Origin: Aegilops tauschii subsp. strangulata
Lineage: Eukaryota; Streptophyta; Magnoliopsida; Poales; Poaceae
Reading direction: 5' to 3'
Length of the DNA stretch: 64,000 nucleotides
Assembly: GCF_002575655.3 (NCBI RefSeq)
Contig: NC_053039.3
Span: 377,991,633-378,055,632 of the forward strand
The position numbers and the translations under genes are program-made. This document shows positions 1 through 10,823 of the stretch, one piece after another. The first letter of the stretch is position 1; every line of letters begins with the position of its first letter. The notes beneath the pieces were generated by a model, which was given only the letters and a program-made list of their open reading frames with translations, was not told the DNA's origin and made no database searches.

Positions 1-820
1 CGACGACAGCTGCTTTGTTACCTCTTGTCAGGCCTCTGGCCTCTCCCCGCCTATCTCATCGTCTACCTCTCCCCTCCAGTTGGTCGGATCCTCAGACAGA
101 TCTAACAGTAGATCCGCTGGATGTGGACCATACGCCTCCCCTCGATCCGTCTTCGACTGATGAGAGGCTTCGCTATTTGTTTTTTCTTAGCAGTTTGGCT
201 GGGTCATGATATGCGCATGGTCTTTGGGTGGCTCCGCTTGTGTTGTATCTACTTTTCCTAGTCTTCGTCGTGGTGGACTTCGTCCTTGATGCTCGCGTGC
301 TTCCTCCTATTCCCTTCGGTTGGTACTCACCCCTCCCTCACGACCATTGTTCTACGGCTTTTGTTGATAGCCGGTCTAGCGGCGTTGGGTTGACAGGCAT
401 CCTTGTTTGGCGATGTTGCGCTAGTCTTGTGCATGTGGCATGATTTTCAAGGCTTAGGATCCTTCGTCCCTTTCTATGTGTTGTGCTTCTGTTATTATGA
501 TTGTTGTCATCATGATAATCACATTGGGGGTCACATTGTAGCTTACGGGTGTCTAGGCTCTTATGATGGAAGATTCTTGCTTTTCATTCCTTGTGATGTA
601 CTATCATGAAAGGTTTGGTCGTGGATCGTCAATTCTTGAGTTGGTAATCCTTAGGTCGTTTTAGTTTGTGTCGTGTCTCTTGTATGGGGGTCGTCCTTTT
701 CTTTGGTGGAGAATCAATTTCTTCCTTAATAAATTCATATGCAGCTATTCCGACCGAAAGAGCAACTCAAGAGCAGGCACTAGCTATTATAAAAAATTAT
801 ACAGAAGGTGAGGCGGCTCC
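1..820. other. Unassigned repeat-like stretch at window edge
   Basis: No convincing gene is visible. Short open frames exist but none carries a domain I recognise, and composition shifts from C/T-rich to A/T-rich without a clear boundary. It could be the upstream part of the same LINE whose 3' end lies at 1350-1765, split by the LTR-like fragment between them, but I cannot show this without a relative to align. Confidence 0.3.
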
Positions 821-825
821 GTGAA

Positions 826-1335
826 GATGAAATAAGGTTCTCCCCACCCATCAGTGGTAAAACCAACGGATCTCGGGTAGGGAGTCCCGAGCTGTAGGTC
901 TAGGAACAATGGTAACGGGGGTAGAAGGGACACGGTGTTTACCCAGGTTCGGGCCCTCCCCAAGAAGTAAAATCCCTACTCCTGCTTTGATTATATTGCG
1001 ATGATGGAGTACTGGGTACAAGTTGATCTATCTCAAGATCATATGATTGTGTTCTAAACCCTAAGGCTGGTAATCGTGCTTCTAAAGACTAAACCCCTCG
1101 GCTTATATATGCGCTGGGGGTACCTAGGTTACACACATGGTCGGGCGCCAACACGCCGGCTATAGAGCAATCCTTAAAGTACACGCCAAGTCTTCAGAGG
1201 TTTCCATCTTGGTTACGCGGAGGTTCTTAGCTTCGGTAGTCCTTCCTTTTAGTGATCGGCGCGACATAAGCCCGGCCCATGAACTGCGGGCCGTATAGGT
1301 TAGACCCCTTAGTCCAGGACACTGTCACCACCTGG
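826..1335. mobile_element. Gypsy-type LTR-like fragment
   Basis: The text (an ACCAACGGATCTCGGGTAGG block, 'acccaggttcgggccctccc', a run ending 'cttagtccaggac') resembles LTR sequence of widespread Triticeae Gypsy retrotransposons. There is no internal coding region and I could not fix a target-site duplication, so it is either a solo LTR or a fragment. The family is not assigned; the resemblance is from memory of wheat repeats. Confidence 0.42.
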
Positions 1336-1349
1336 CCCTCGTCCTGGCG

Positions 1350-1765
1350 GTGTGTCTCGTGTCATGGGAGGGCGTGTGGAGGTGTGTAACCGACGGATCT
1401 CGCGGGGTTTGGTCGGCGTCTGTCTTCAGTGGATCTGCGTGGATCCGGTCTTCATTCGTCCGCGTTCATGTGCCTACAGGTTGGATCCTTTCGACCTACG
1501 CTTCTTTTCGTCAACGACAGTTGTTGTTCTGGTGCGATGGTCCTTTAGGCGTTAGCACGACAACTTCCTGGTTGTCTACTACAAACAAGGTTTGCCCGAC
1601 TCATGTGAGGTAGAGACGATGATGGCGGCGCGCCTTCAGCTCGCCCTAGTGCTTGTAGTCGTTACTAGGTGGTCACATGCATGGATGTAGTTTCCGTTAC
1701 TTCTCATGTTCTTTGCATTGCCATGATGTTTCATGAATTGATTGAAAGTTCTTTCCGTAAAAAAA
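1350..1765 (+). mobile_element. LINE 3' end with poly(A) tail
   Basis: The non-coding stretch resembles Triticeae LINE 3' UTRs ('gatgatggcggcgcgccttc', then 'gccatgatgtttcatgaatt') and ends in an A-run at 1759-1765, the usual mark of target-primed reverse transcription. The upstream coding part is not next to it: the LTR-like fragment at 826-1335 intervenes. The element is therefore 5'-truncated or split. The ORFs that cross it are by-products of base composition. Bases 1766-1910 hold nothing I recognise. Confidence 0.5.
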
Positions 1766-1910
1766 TCAAGTGCAATTGTTCTGCATGGTTAGAAAAAAGG
1801 TACATTTACCACAAAACACAACACCGGATAATAGGATAACATTGGTTAAACGCCAAGCAACATGTTGCAGATGCCAATAACATCTGAAATCTGCATGAAA
1901 GAGGGGATGA

Positions 1911-2336
1911 CTAGTCTACGGGGATGTATGGAATATTTTTGAAGATGTCAAGTTTCAACATACTCCTCGAGGGGCCAGCAGAGTTGCTCCCACACTTGCA
2001 TAGGTAGCCGCTAGGAGTGCCAACAGATCCATTAGGATCCTCGACGCACCACCTTTTACTCTCTACGTCCCACAATGTACGACATTTCGCAAAAACGTCC
2101 AACGTTGCGTGACGGAGAGAGTATTTTTTAGCTTGGTCTTCTAGATTATTGTAAACAACTTGTTCCGTAATGAATGGAATGCCTTCGGTTGCCCAAAAAA
2201 TAAAAATAAGAACCCTATGATGTGTTGTAAACCTTGGTGTCTCGTGTGTTCTATTGTCTGTTAGCATTACAAAATATATAATTTGCAATAATTCCAAGAC
2301 GTAGACATGAGCTAGTGCCCAATTTAATTGAGACAA
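1911..2336 (-). pseudogene. Possible EGF-like (wall-associated-kinase-like) fragment
   Basis: An open frame of 141 codons reads on the minus strand. Its last third contains WCVEDPNG and GYLCKC, a spacing reminiscent of the cysteine-rich extracellular region of plant wall-associated kinases, but no kinase domain, signal peptide or further cysteines follow. Residues 72-93 are encoded by a Stowaway-like MITE (2057-2123), so the frame is not an original protein. The similarity is short and could be chance. Best read as a possible gene fragment interrupted by a MITE. Confidence 0.22.
2057..2123. mobile_element. Stowaway-type MITE, 67 bp
   Basis: It starts TACTCTCTACGTCCCACAAT and ends TGCGTGACGGAGAGAGTA, degenerate terminal inverted repeats of the Triticeae Stowaway (Mariner-derived) type, with TA at both ends as expected for the target dinucleotide. 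It has no coding capacity and would have been moved by a Mariner transposase in trans. Confidence 0.75.
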
Positions 2337-2339
2337 CTG

Positions 2340-4171
2340 TTTGTGTGCGCACCTATTAATTCGGCCTCATTAACCAATTTACTGCACTCTGAACATGTCT
2401 GCACCTTCTTAATTGGTCCGTTCTACGTCAAATCAGATGTAGTAAAAACCAGTATAATGACATTTGTACTTGTTTATTGCTGTTCTGGTCGATCGGTCGG
2501 TTGATCTCAGCTGTCCATCTCTCATCGATGCGTGTGTACGCATGCATGTATATGGAGGCAGAGTCCATGGAACCTGCTCGACTGATCTGGGAAGGAGAAA
2601 ACGAAAGCTGGTACGGCATACGTACTGCGGAGCACTGTCGCCACGGCTGCACTAATGGAACCAATTAATCCACAGGTACGTGCACCGTGCACATCCACTG
2701 TAGTATTACTTGCTGAAAAAGAAGGCAGTGAGATATTTATGCGATTTATTAGAAACCCTAGCTAAAGAAAGGGTCTTGTCCTACGAGCGTTGATTGGACC
2801 AGGAACGTGCAAACCTGTCCGGCAAAGACGAGACAGATCGACCTGCTCGATCGATCGATCGATCCATCATTTTTTATAGCGCCAGGCGAATCACTTGGTG
2901 GTAAAGGATTACATCGCTGGCCGCCGGGCACTAGCGAGCGTATCACTAACAACGGCAAGCGTGATTTTCCGTCTCCATGGCCCCGCCCGAGGCAATTACA
3001 AACGTTATTTCGGCCGGGAAATGTGGTTATGGATGTCCGTTAGGAGACGCTACGATGGGACTAGCTCACTAGCTAGCACATCCTTTTAGGAAAAAGAGTC
3101 ACCGCCATGGCGGTGCAAACAAGAAGAAGCGCCACGAGTATCTACACTTTCAGAAAGAAATCAAATAGTACGTACCACTTCTTTTGTGGCATCGCGCGTG
3201 CCAAATGAGGCTCTGACGATCTTGTAGCTCCGCTTCGTCGACGAGTATCTAGCCTACCTGATATGATCTTCCGAAAAAGGGAGGAAAAACTGCCGGCCGT
3301 GCCAAAGAATAGCAGGTGCATGCAGTGAGGGGAAGTGAGTGCCGCTGTACGAGTAGTCGCACGCACGTCTGCAGGTAGGTATCGTGAGGCCTGGCCGGGA
3401 GGCAAGGGATCGTGACAAGCCCAAGGAGGCAAAGAATTGAAGTCGATCGCACCGTGCCGTCAGAGGCACCACACCCCGTGCCCGTGGTACCTGGCCGGCC
3501 TGATCAAGCCCCGACCGCGCGCTCACCGCCACGTCCCGAGCTGTCACGTGCACCGCCAACTAAAAAACTTTAACTCTGGAGAGATGAGGCGATTGATCAC
3601 GGGCACGCACGCACGTTCCTTGTTTGACCGGCAACAGTGCGTGCGTCTGGGAGGATCCTGTGCTAGCTGCTCTGTTACTTTGGCTAACTACCGCTGGCGT
3701 GGATGGATTAGGCTGACCCGGGCGGGTTCAGTAAACAACGATACCTCCGCGGGGCCTCCATCTCCTGCGTCGTCGTCGTTTGGTGCGGTTCGTTATCCGT
3801 TGGACGAGTGTTTTTGGTGAAATGATGAATTACATATGCGCAAGTGCATGCAGCTATGCTTTGCTCCGAGGCCACGGAAAGCGACCGAGGGTGTGGCTGG
3901 CTGCATGTGCCGAGCGAGGGGGACGCGCGACCTTGGTCCAGTAGTATAACCTTCATCGGTTACGTTAGCAAGAGGGCCCGTGTTAGATGGGTACTGAGGT
4001 TTTCTTGGTAGCCAACCGCAAGCGCAGGCTGAAGCTCGTGTGTGTCTGAGATTCCTTGGTACCAACAGAAGCAAGTCGGCGAGGACCCATCTGCTGTAGG
4101 ATGGTTAAACTAGTTGTCGTATCTCTAGCTAAACAAGGATCAAACACCAAGTTTAACAACCTATGTGTATC
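2340..4171. other. Low-copy-looking DNA, no recognisable gene
   Basis: About 1.8 kb of mixed composition with several short overlapping open frames (for example 3437-3820 on the plus strand). None shows a domain, codon-usage contrast or splice pattern I would defend. It contains a small GATC run near 2849-2864. It is the target DNA into which the LINE at 4189 inserted, so it is older than that element. It could hold promoter or degraded gene sequence. Confidence 0.35.
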
Positions 4172-4188
4172 ACTAAGACGAAATAAAA
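4172..4188 (+). repeat. LINE target-site duplication, left copy
   Basis: ACTAAGACGAAATAAAA, 17 bp, repeated exactly at 15768-15784 directly after the LINE poly(A). Long duplications of this kind are typical of target-primed reverse transcription. Confidence 0.92.
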
Positions 4189-4374
4189 AAAATACTCCAC
4201 GTCTCAGCCACCATGTCATAGTCGTCCCCTACGCCTAGCGGCTAGGGTTTTTCTCCTCTTAGGCGATCTCGATCGCCTCTGAATCTTTCACGCAAACTCT
4301 CCCCCCGATCGTCCCTGAGTTACATCCGCCCTCGCCAATCTTGTCCCTGTTGTTCCCGCAACGCGACAGGACCG

Positions 4375-5551
4375 GTGATGTCGACTCTTTCCGACGCCCA
4401 CTCCGCCACGGGTGGCGGCGGCGACGCCGCGGCTGCACGATCGGATCTGGGTGATTTCCTCGAACAGTTGGATCTGAACGATGATGACTTTGCAGATGTG
4501 GAGATCGATGAGGATGATCATGCGATTCAAGAAAGCGTACGCTGGCTTGCCCTAGCCAGGGTCCATACAAGCAGGAACTTCAGCCCGTCTGCCTTCTACA
4601 AAGATATGAGGGCCGCATGGAATCCTGTGCAGGACGTGAGATTTCGGCCAGTTGGCCCTAATCGTTTTGTCGCCCCAAGCATCTTGCTTGGGGGATTGGG
4701 AACGCATAATGAAGCAAGGACATTGGCTATTCTGCAATATGGCTGTGCTCTTGTGCCCGTATGACGGCTTCAGTAAGGCGGAGGAGGTGGAATTCTTTCA
4801 TATTCCAATTTGGCTGCAGATTCATAAGCTACCAGACCCATACTGCAAGCAAAATATTGTGGAGAAGCTGTTGAAAGATGCAGGAGAGATTATGGAGATG
4901 CGTTTGAACGGAAATACCCGAGGTGATTATGTTAGGGTTAGGGTGAAACATGATATCCGAAGGCCCCTTACAAAGTACGTCAGTATTGTTCGGGCTAAGG
5001 AGCGCCAAGTTTACCTGGTTCGATATGAAAAACTTGCTAGGTTTTGTAAGTTTTGTGGCCTTATTGGTCATGAACACAAAGAATGCGGCCTGGGCATCCA
5101 TGATGAGAAGACTGTCAAGTTTGGGGACTGGATATATGCAGATGCACCCAATAAGCCTCAGCCAGAAGGACGTCCCACTAAGGCGACAGGCAATGAGTCT
5201 AAGCAGACCGAAACCCGGAAGGATGGAAGATCTGATTCGGAACATGTTCCACATGATCCCGAGGTCATGGATACGGCTTCGAGCCCGGTCAAGAAATCTG
5301 GTGAAAGATTAGAAGTTGATACTGTCCCCAAGAGGAGACTGAGCATGGATGAGGCCGGGGTTAACCAGCGAGATGTTCCTGGTGCCCCAAAGGCGTTGTT
5401 GGCTATAACTGATGGCAAGGACAATGATCCCGTAGATGGTGCCTCACCCACAAACAGTAGTTCAAGCAGCAAGAGGTTGAAAGTAACCATGGATAGCGGC
5501 AATAATGAGATATCGGCGGCCTCCCACGAGGAGGACCGCCGAACGCAATGA
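4375..5551 (+). pseudogene. LINE ORF1 (nucleic-acid-binding, zinc-knuckle protein), frameshifted
   Basis: ORF1 of plant LINEs encodes an RNA-binding chaperone that packages the element RNA. Reading starts at ATG 4375 (a second ATG follows at 4378) with a low-complexity acidic N terminus. It changes frame near 4665-4680, after the residues VGPNRF and before CLGDWERI. The middle part (LCPYDGFSKAEEVEFF, then WLQIHKLP) fits the DUF4283-type domain, followed by the knuckle CKFCGLIGHEHKEC (CX2CX4HX4C) near 5045-5090 and a long Ser/Lys-rich tail. The stop TGA at 5549-5551 overlaps the ORF2 start. The single frameshift is the only clear lesion I see. Confidence 0.85.
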
Positions 5552-7365
5552 ATATCCTGTCGTGGAACTGCCGGGGGGGGGGGGCGCCGGACAGTTCGTG
5601 AGGTTTTGGCCCTCTCAAAAGCCAATAACCCCAAGCTAGTCTTTCTCTGTGAGACTAGACAAGATGCAACTAAAGTGGAGAAGTTGAAGTGGAGATTGGG
5701 CCTAAAGGGCTTTCATGGTGTTAGTAGCGATGGTCGAAGTGGCGGTCTGGCACTGTTCTGGGAGGAGACGCTCACAGTGACAGTGCTCGAATCATGTAAC
5801 AGATTCATTGATGTTCGAGTTCTTGATGGTGGTTCCGGTATTTCATGGAGAGGAACCTTTGTTTATGCCGAACCACGTGTGGAAAATCGTCAGCGTATGT
5901 GGGATCATCTATGTCGTTTGAGGGCAGTCTCGCAAGAACCTTGGGTGGTGTGTGGCGACTTCAACGAAGCTCTCTAGCAGCACGAGCATCTCTCAAGGAC
6001 GAGTAGATCGGAGTCTCAAATGGAAGTGTTCAGGGACTGCCTGGTGACTTGCGAGCTACAGGATTTAGGGTTTTCTGGCCTCCCCTACACATACAATAAT
6101 GGTCAAGATGGGAATCACAATGTTCAGGTGCGATTAGACAGGGCGTGTGCGGACGAGGCGCTGCGGGATCTCTTCCCCGCGGCTCGGGTTGTACACTTGG
6201 CTACTTCATGCTCAGATCACAGCCCGCTTTTGGTTAACCTAGAAGGGGTGCAGGAGCAGAGGCGCATGCTACCTACATCACGGTATGAGATCATGTGGGA
6301 GTAGGACGTCAAACTCCCCACGATCATCTCGGAGGCCTGGGCGAAGCACCGCCCCGGTGGCAACTTGGGTTCAGTGGCCATCTCATTGAAAGAAGTTATG
6401 AAAGATTTGAAGCAATGGAGCAAAGCTACTTTTGGGAATGTTTTGAAAGAGATTGAAAGGTTGCGGGGTCAGCTAGCAGATCTCCAACTGTCAGGTGCGG
6501 ACCGCGCACAAATCCGGGCAAAGATGAATGAGCTAGATGAACTATTGTATAGAGAAGAGATTCTTTGGCTTCAACGGTCTCGTATTACTTGGTTGAAAGA
6601 GGGGGAACGCAATACTAAATACCTACACCGTCGGGTAGTTTAGCGGGCGTGGCGAAACTCTATACAGAGACTTATGAAAGCTGATGGTTCATGGTGTGTG
6701 GCTCCATCGGAGATGGAACGGATGGCCAACTCATACTTCAAGGAGGTTTTTACTAAAGACCCGACCTTGGATCCGAACGTGGTGCTGGATAGTATCGCCC
6801 CTAAAGTCTCCGCGGAGATGAATGAGGCCTTGTGTCAAGAATACACAGAGGAGGAGATATCCAACGCGTTGTTTCAAATCGGTCCGTTGAAAGCACCGGG
6901 ATGTGATGGGTTTCTGGCCAGGTTTTATCAACGGAATTGGGCTGTTCTCAAGGATGAGATAGTGGCAGCTGTGCAGGAGTTTTTTACCACTAGTGTCATG
7001 CCGGATGGAGTTAACGACACGTCCATTGTGCTAATTCCTAAAGTGCCACACCCGAGAGAGCTGAAGGATTTCCGGCCCATTAGCTTGTGCAATGTGGTGT
7101 ATAAGATCGTGTCAAAGTGCATGGTAAATAGGCTTCAGCCTCTCTTAACTGAGCTTATTTCTGAAAATCAAAGTGCCTTCATCCCTGGGAGGCTTATCTC
7201 TGATAACTCCATCATCGCGTTTGAGTGCATTCATCACATCCAAACCGGCAAAGCAAATTCACCATCGTTGTGTGCGTACAAACAGGATTTGTCAAAGGCT
7301 TATGACCGTGTTGATTGGAACTTCCTGGAGAGGGCTCTTTCTAAGTGGGGATTCCTGGAGAGGTT
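5548..7365 (+). pseudogene. LINE ORF2, 5' part: endonuclease, linker, RT N-terminal half
   Basis: ORF2 supplies the nicking endonuclease and the reverse transcriptase. The ATG at 5548 opens with MNILSWNCRG, the conserved start of AP-type LINE endonucleases; a 12-G run at 5573-5584 then breaks the frame. Further endonuclease motifs are FLCETR, GGLALFWEE, VVCGDFNEAL, RLDRACADEAL and CSDHSPLLV. A stop follows NEAL near 5976, another lies at 6302-6304 and one at 6641-6643. RT begins around 6850 with APGCDG, FRPISLCNVVYKIVSK, SAFIPGRLISDNS and QDLSKAYDRVDW, the last containing the motif A aspartate. Homology ends at about 7365 inside RT, exactly where Angela sequence begins; the YADD box is missing. 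Confidence 0.88.
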
Positions 7366-8578
7366 TATGCGTAGATGTTATATGCACGAGTAGAACACAA
7401 GTGAGTTGTGGGCGATACAAGTCATACTGCTTACCAGCATGTCATACTTTGGTTCGGCGGTATTGTTGGATGAAGCGGCCCGGACCGACATTACGCGTAC
7501 GCTTACGCGAGACTGGTCCTACCGACGTGCTTTGCACATAGGTGGCTGGCGGGTGTCAGTTTATCCAACTTTAGTTGAACCCAGTGTGGCTACGCCCGGT
7601 CCTTGAGAAGGTTAAAACAGCACTAACTTGACGAACTATCGTTGTGGTTTTGATGCGTAGGTAAGAACGGTTCTTGCTCAGCCCGTAGCAGCCACGTAAA
7701 ACTTGCAACAACAAAGTAGAGGACGTCTAACTTGTTTTTGCAGGGCATCTTGTGATGTGATATGGTCAAGACATGATGCTATATTTATTGTATGAGATGA
7801 TCATGTTTTGTAACGGAGTTATCTGCAACTGGCAAGAGCCATATGGTTGTCGCTTTATTGTATGCAATGCAATCGCCCTGTAATTGCTTTACTTTATCAC
7901 TAAGCGGTAGCGATAGTCGTAGAAGCAATAGTTGGCGAGATGACAACGATGCTACGATGGAGATCAAGGTGTCGCGCCGGTGACGATGGTGAACATACGG
8001 TGCTTTGGAGATGGAGATCAAAGGCACAAGATGATGATGGCCATATCATATCACTTATATTGATTGCATGTGATATTTATCCTTTATGCATCTTATTGTG
8101 CTTTGTTTGACGGTAGCATTATAAGATGATCTCTCACTGAATTTCAAGGTAAAAGTGTTCTCCCTGAGTATGCACCGTTGCCAAAGTTTGTCGTGCCGAG
8201 ACACCACATGATGATCGGGTGTGATAAGCTCAAGGTTCATCTACAACGGGTGTAAGACAGTTTTACACACGCAGAATACTCGGGTTAAACTTGATGAGCC
8301 TAGCATATGCAGATATGGCCTCGGAACACTGAGACCGAAAGGTCGAGCGTGAATCATATAGTATATATGATCAACATAGTGATGTTCACCATTGAAAACT
8401 ACTCCATTTCACGTGATGATCGGTTATGGTTTAGTTGATATGGATCACGTGATCACTTAGATGATTAGAGGGATGTCTATCTAAGTGGGAGTTCTTAAGT
8501 AATATGATTAATTGAACTTAAATTTATCATGAACTTAGCACATGATAGTATTTTGCTTGTCTATGTTGTTGTAGATAG
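7366..8578 (+). other. Angela 5' untranslated leader
   Basis: About 1.2 kb without a long open frame, between the truncation point and the gag ATG. Text such as 'gttcggcggtattgttggatgaagc' split over 7452-7475 and 'gtgtcgcgccggtgacgat' near 7969 is typical of Angela leaders. The same type of leader is visible in reverse in the minus-strand Copia element (about 38350-39640), which supports the assignment from within the window. Confidence 0.8.
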
Positions 8579-9440
8579 ATGGCCCGTGTTGTTGTTTCGT
8601 TGAATTTTAATGCGTTCCTTGAGAAAGCAAAGTTGACAGATGATGGTAGCAATTTCACGGACTGGGTCCGTAACTTGAGGATTATCCTCATTGCTGCACA
8701 GAAGAATTACGTCCTGGAAGCACTGTTAGGTGCCAGGCCTGCTGCAGATGCAACTGACGACGTTAAGAACGTCTGCCAGAGCAAAGCTGATGACTACTCG
8801 ATAGTTCAGTGTGCCATGCTTTACGGCTTAGAACCGGGGCTTCAACGACGTTTTGAACGTCATGGAGCATATGAGATGTTCCAGGAGTTAAAGCTAATAT
8901 TTTAAGCAAATGCCCGGATTGAGAGATATGAAGTCTCCAATAAGTTCCACTGCTGCAAAATGGAGGAGAATAGTTCTGTCAGTGAACATATACTCAAAAT
9001 GTCTGGGTATAACAATCACTTGATTCAACTGGGAGTTAATCTTCCGGATGATAGTGTCATTGACAGAATTCTTTAATCACTGCCACCAAGCTACAAAGAG
9101 CTTCGTGATGAACTATAGTATGCAAGGGATGGATAAGACAATTCCCGAGCTCTTCGCAATGCTAAAGGCTGCGGAGGTAGAAATCAAGAAGGAGCATCAA
9201 GTGTTGATGGTCAACAAGACCACCAGTTTCAAGAAAAAGGGTAAAGGGAAGAAGAAGAAGGGGAACTTCAGGAAGAACAGCAAACAAGTTGCTGCTCAAG
9301 AGAAGAAACCCAAGTCTGGACCTAAGCCTGAGACTGAGTGCTTCTATTGCAAACAGACTGGTCACTGGAAGTGGAACTGCCCCAAGTATTTGGCGGATAA
9401 GAAGGATGGCAAAGTGAACAAAGGTACATGTGATATACAT
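8579..9440 (+). pseudogene. Angela gag (capsid/nucleocapsid), broken
   Basis: Gag builds the virus-like particle. ATG 8579 opens MARVVVSLNFNAFLEKAK and continues with TDWVRNLRIIL, a UBN2/DUF4219-like Copia gag. In-frame stops occur at 8903-8905 and near 9074, each explained by one C-to-T change in a CAA codon. A single extra A in 'ctacaaagagc' near 9102 then shifts the frame, after which KSFVMNYSMQGMDK continues the protein. The nucleocapsid end has a lysine-rich tract and the knuckle CFYCKQTGHWKWNC near 9340-9380. Confidence 0.88.
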
Positions 9441-10823
9441 GTTATTGATGTGTACCTTAATAGAGCTCGCAGTAGCACCTGGGTATTTGATACTGGTTCT
9501 GTTGCTAATATTTGCAACTCGAAACAGAGACTACAGATTAAGCGAAGACTGGCTAAGGATGAGGTGACGATGCGCGTGGGAAATGGTTCCAAAGCCGATG
9601 TGATAGCCGTCGACACGCTACCTCTCTATCTACCTTCGGGATTAGTTTTAGACCTAAATAATTGTTATTTGGTGCCAGCGTTAAACATGAACATTATATC
9701 TGGATCTTGTTTGATGCGAGACGGTTATTCATTTAAATCTGGGAATAATGGTTGTTCTATTTATATGAGTAATATCTTTTATGGTCATGCACCCTTGAAG
9801 AGCGGTCTATTTGTGATGAATCTCGATAGTAGTGATACACATATTCATAATGTTGAAGCCAAAAGATGCAGAGTTGATAATGATAGTGCAACTTATTTGT
9901 GGCACTGCCGTTTGGGTCATATTGGTGTAAAGCGCATGAAGAAACTCCATACTGATGGACTTTTGGAATCACTTGATTATGAATCACTTGGTACTTGCGA
10001 ACCATGCCTCATAGGCAAGATGACTAAAACGCCGTTCTCCAGAACAATGGAGCGAGCAACAGATTCGTTGGAAATCATACATACTGATGTATGTGGTCCG
10101 ATGAATATTGAGGCTCGCGGCGGGTATCGTTATATTCTCACCTTCACAGATGATTTGAGAAGATATGGGTATATCTACTTAATGAAGCATAAGTCTGAAA
10201 CATTTGAAAAGTTCAAAGAATTTCAGAGTGAAGTGGAAAATCATCGTAACAAGAAAATAAAGTTTCTATGATCTGATCGTGGAGGAGAATATTTGAGTTA
10301 CGAGTTTGGTCTACATTTGAAACAATGCGGAATAGTTTCGCAACTCACGCCACCCGGAACACCACAACGTAATGGTGTGTCCGAACGTCGTAATCATACT
10401 TTACTAGATATGGTGCGATCTATGAGGTCTCTTACTAATTTACCGCTATCGTTTTGGGGGTGTGCTTTAGAGACGGCTGCATTCACGTTAAATAGGGCAC
10501 CATCGAAATCCGTTGAGACGACGCTTTATGAACTGTGGTTTGGCAAGAAACCAAAGTTGTCGTTTCTTAAAGTTTGGGGCTGCGATGCTTATGTGAAAAA
10601 GCTTCAACCTGATAAGCTCGAACCCAAATCGGAGAAATGTGTCTTCATAGGATACCCAAAGGAAACTGTTGGGTACACCTTCTATCACAGATCCGAAGGC
10701 AAGACATTCGTTGCTAAGAATGGATCCTTCCTAGAGAAGGAGTTTCTCTCGAAAGAAGTGAGTGGGAGGAAAGTAGAACTTGATGAGGTAACTGTACCTG
10801 CTCTCTTATTGGAAAGTATTTAA
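9441..10823 (+). pseudogene. Angela protease and integrase, one stop
   Basis: Continues in the frame used after the gag frameshift. The aspartic protease signature is WVFDTGSVANIC near 9480-9515. The integrase zinc-binding region (HCRLGHIGVKRM, then CEPCLIGK) and catalytic core follow: HTDVCGPM (first Asp), SDRGGEYLSYEF (second Asp) and QRNGVSERRNH (Glu). A TGA at 10269-10271, where conserved Copia integrases have Arg before SDRGGEY, interrupts the core; the change fits CGA to TGA. Reading resumes at once and ends at a TAA near 10821. Integrase inserts the cDNA into the genome; this copy cannot make a full one. Confidence 0.9.

Noticed and set aside
3437..3820. 127-codon frame in low-copy DNA
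   Set aside because: Overlapped by several minus-strand frames of similar length; no motif and no reason to prefer one.
4828..5254. 141-codon minus-strand frame over LINE ORF1
   Set aside because: Antisense to the conserved ORF1 protein; no features of its own.
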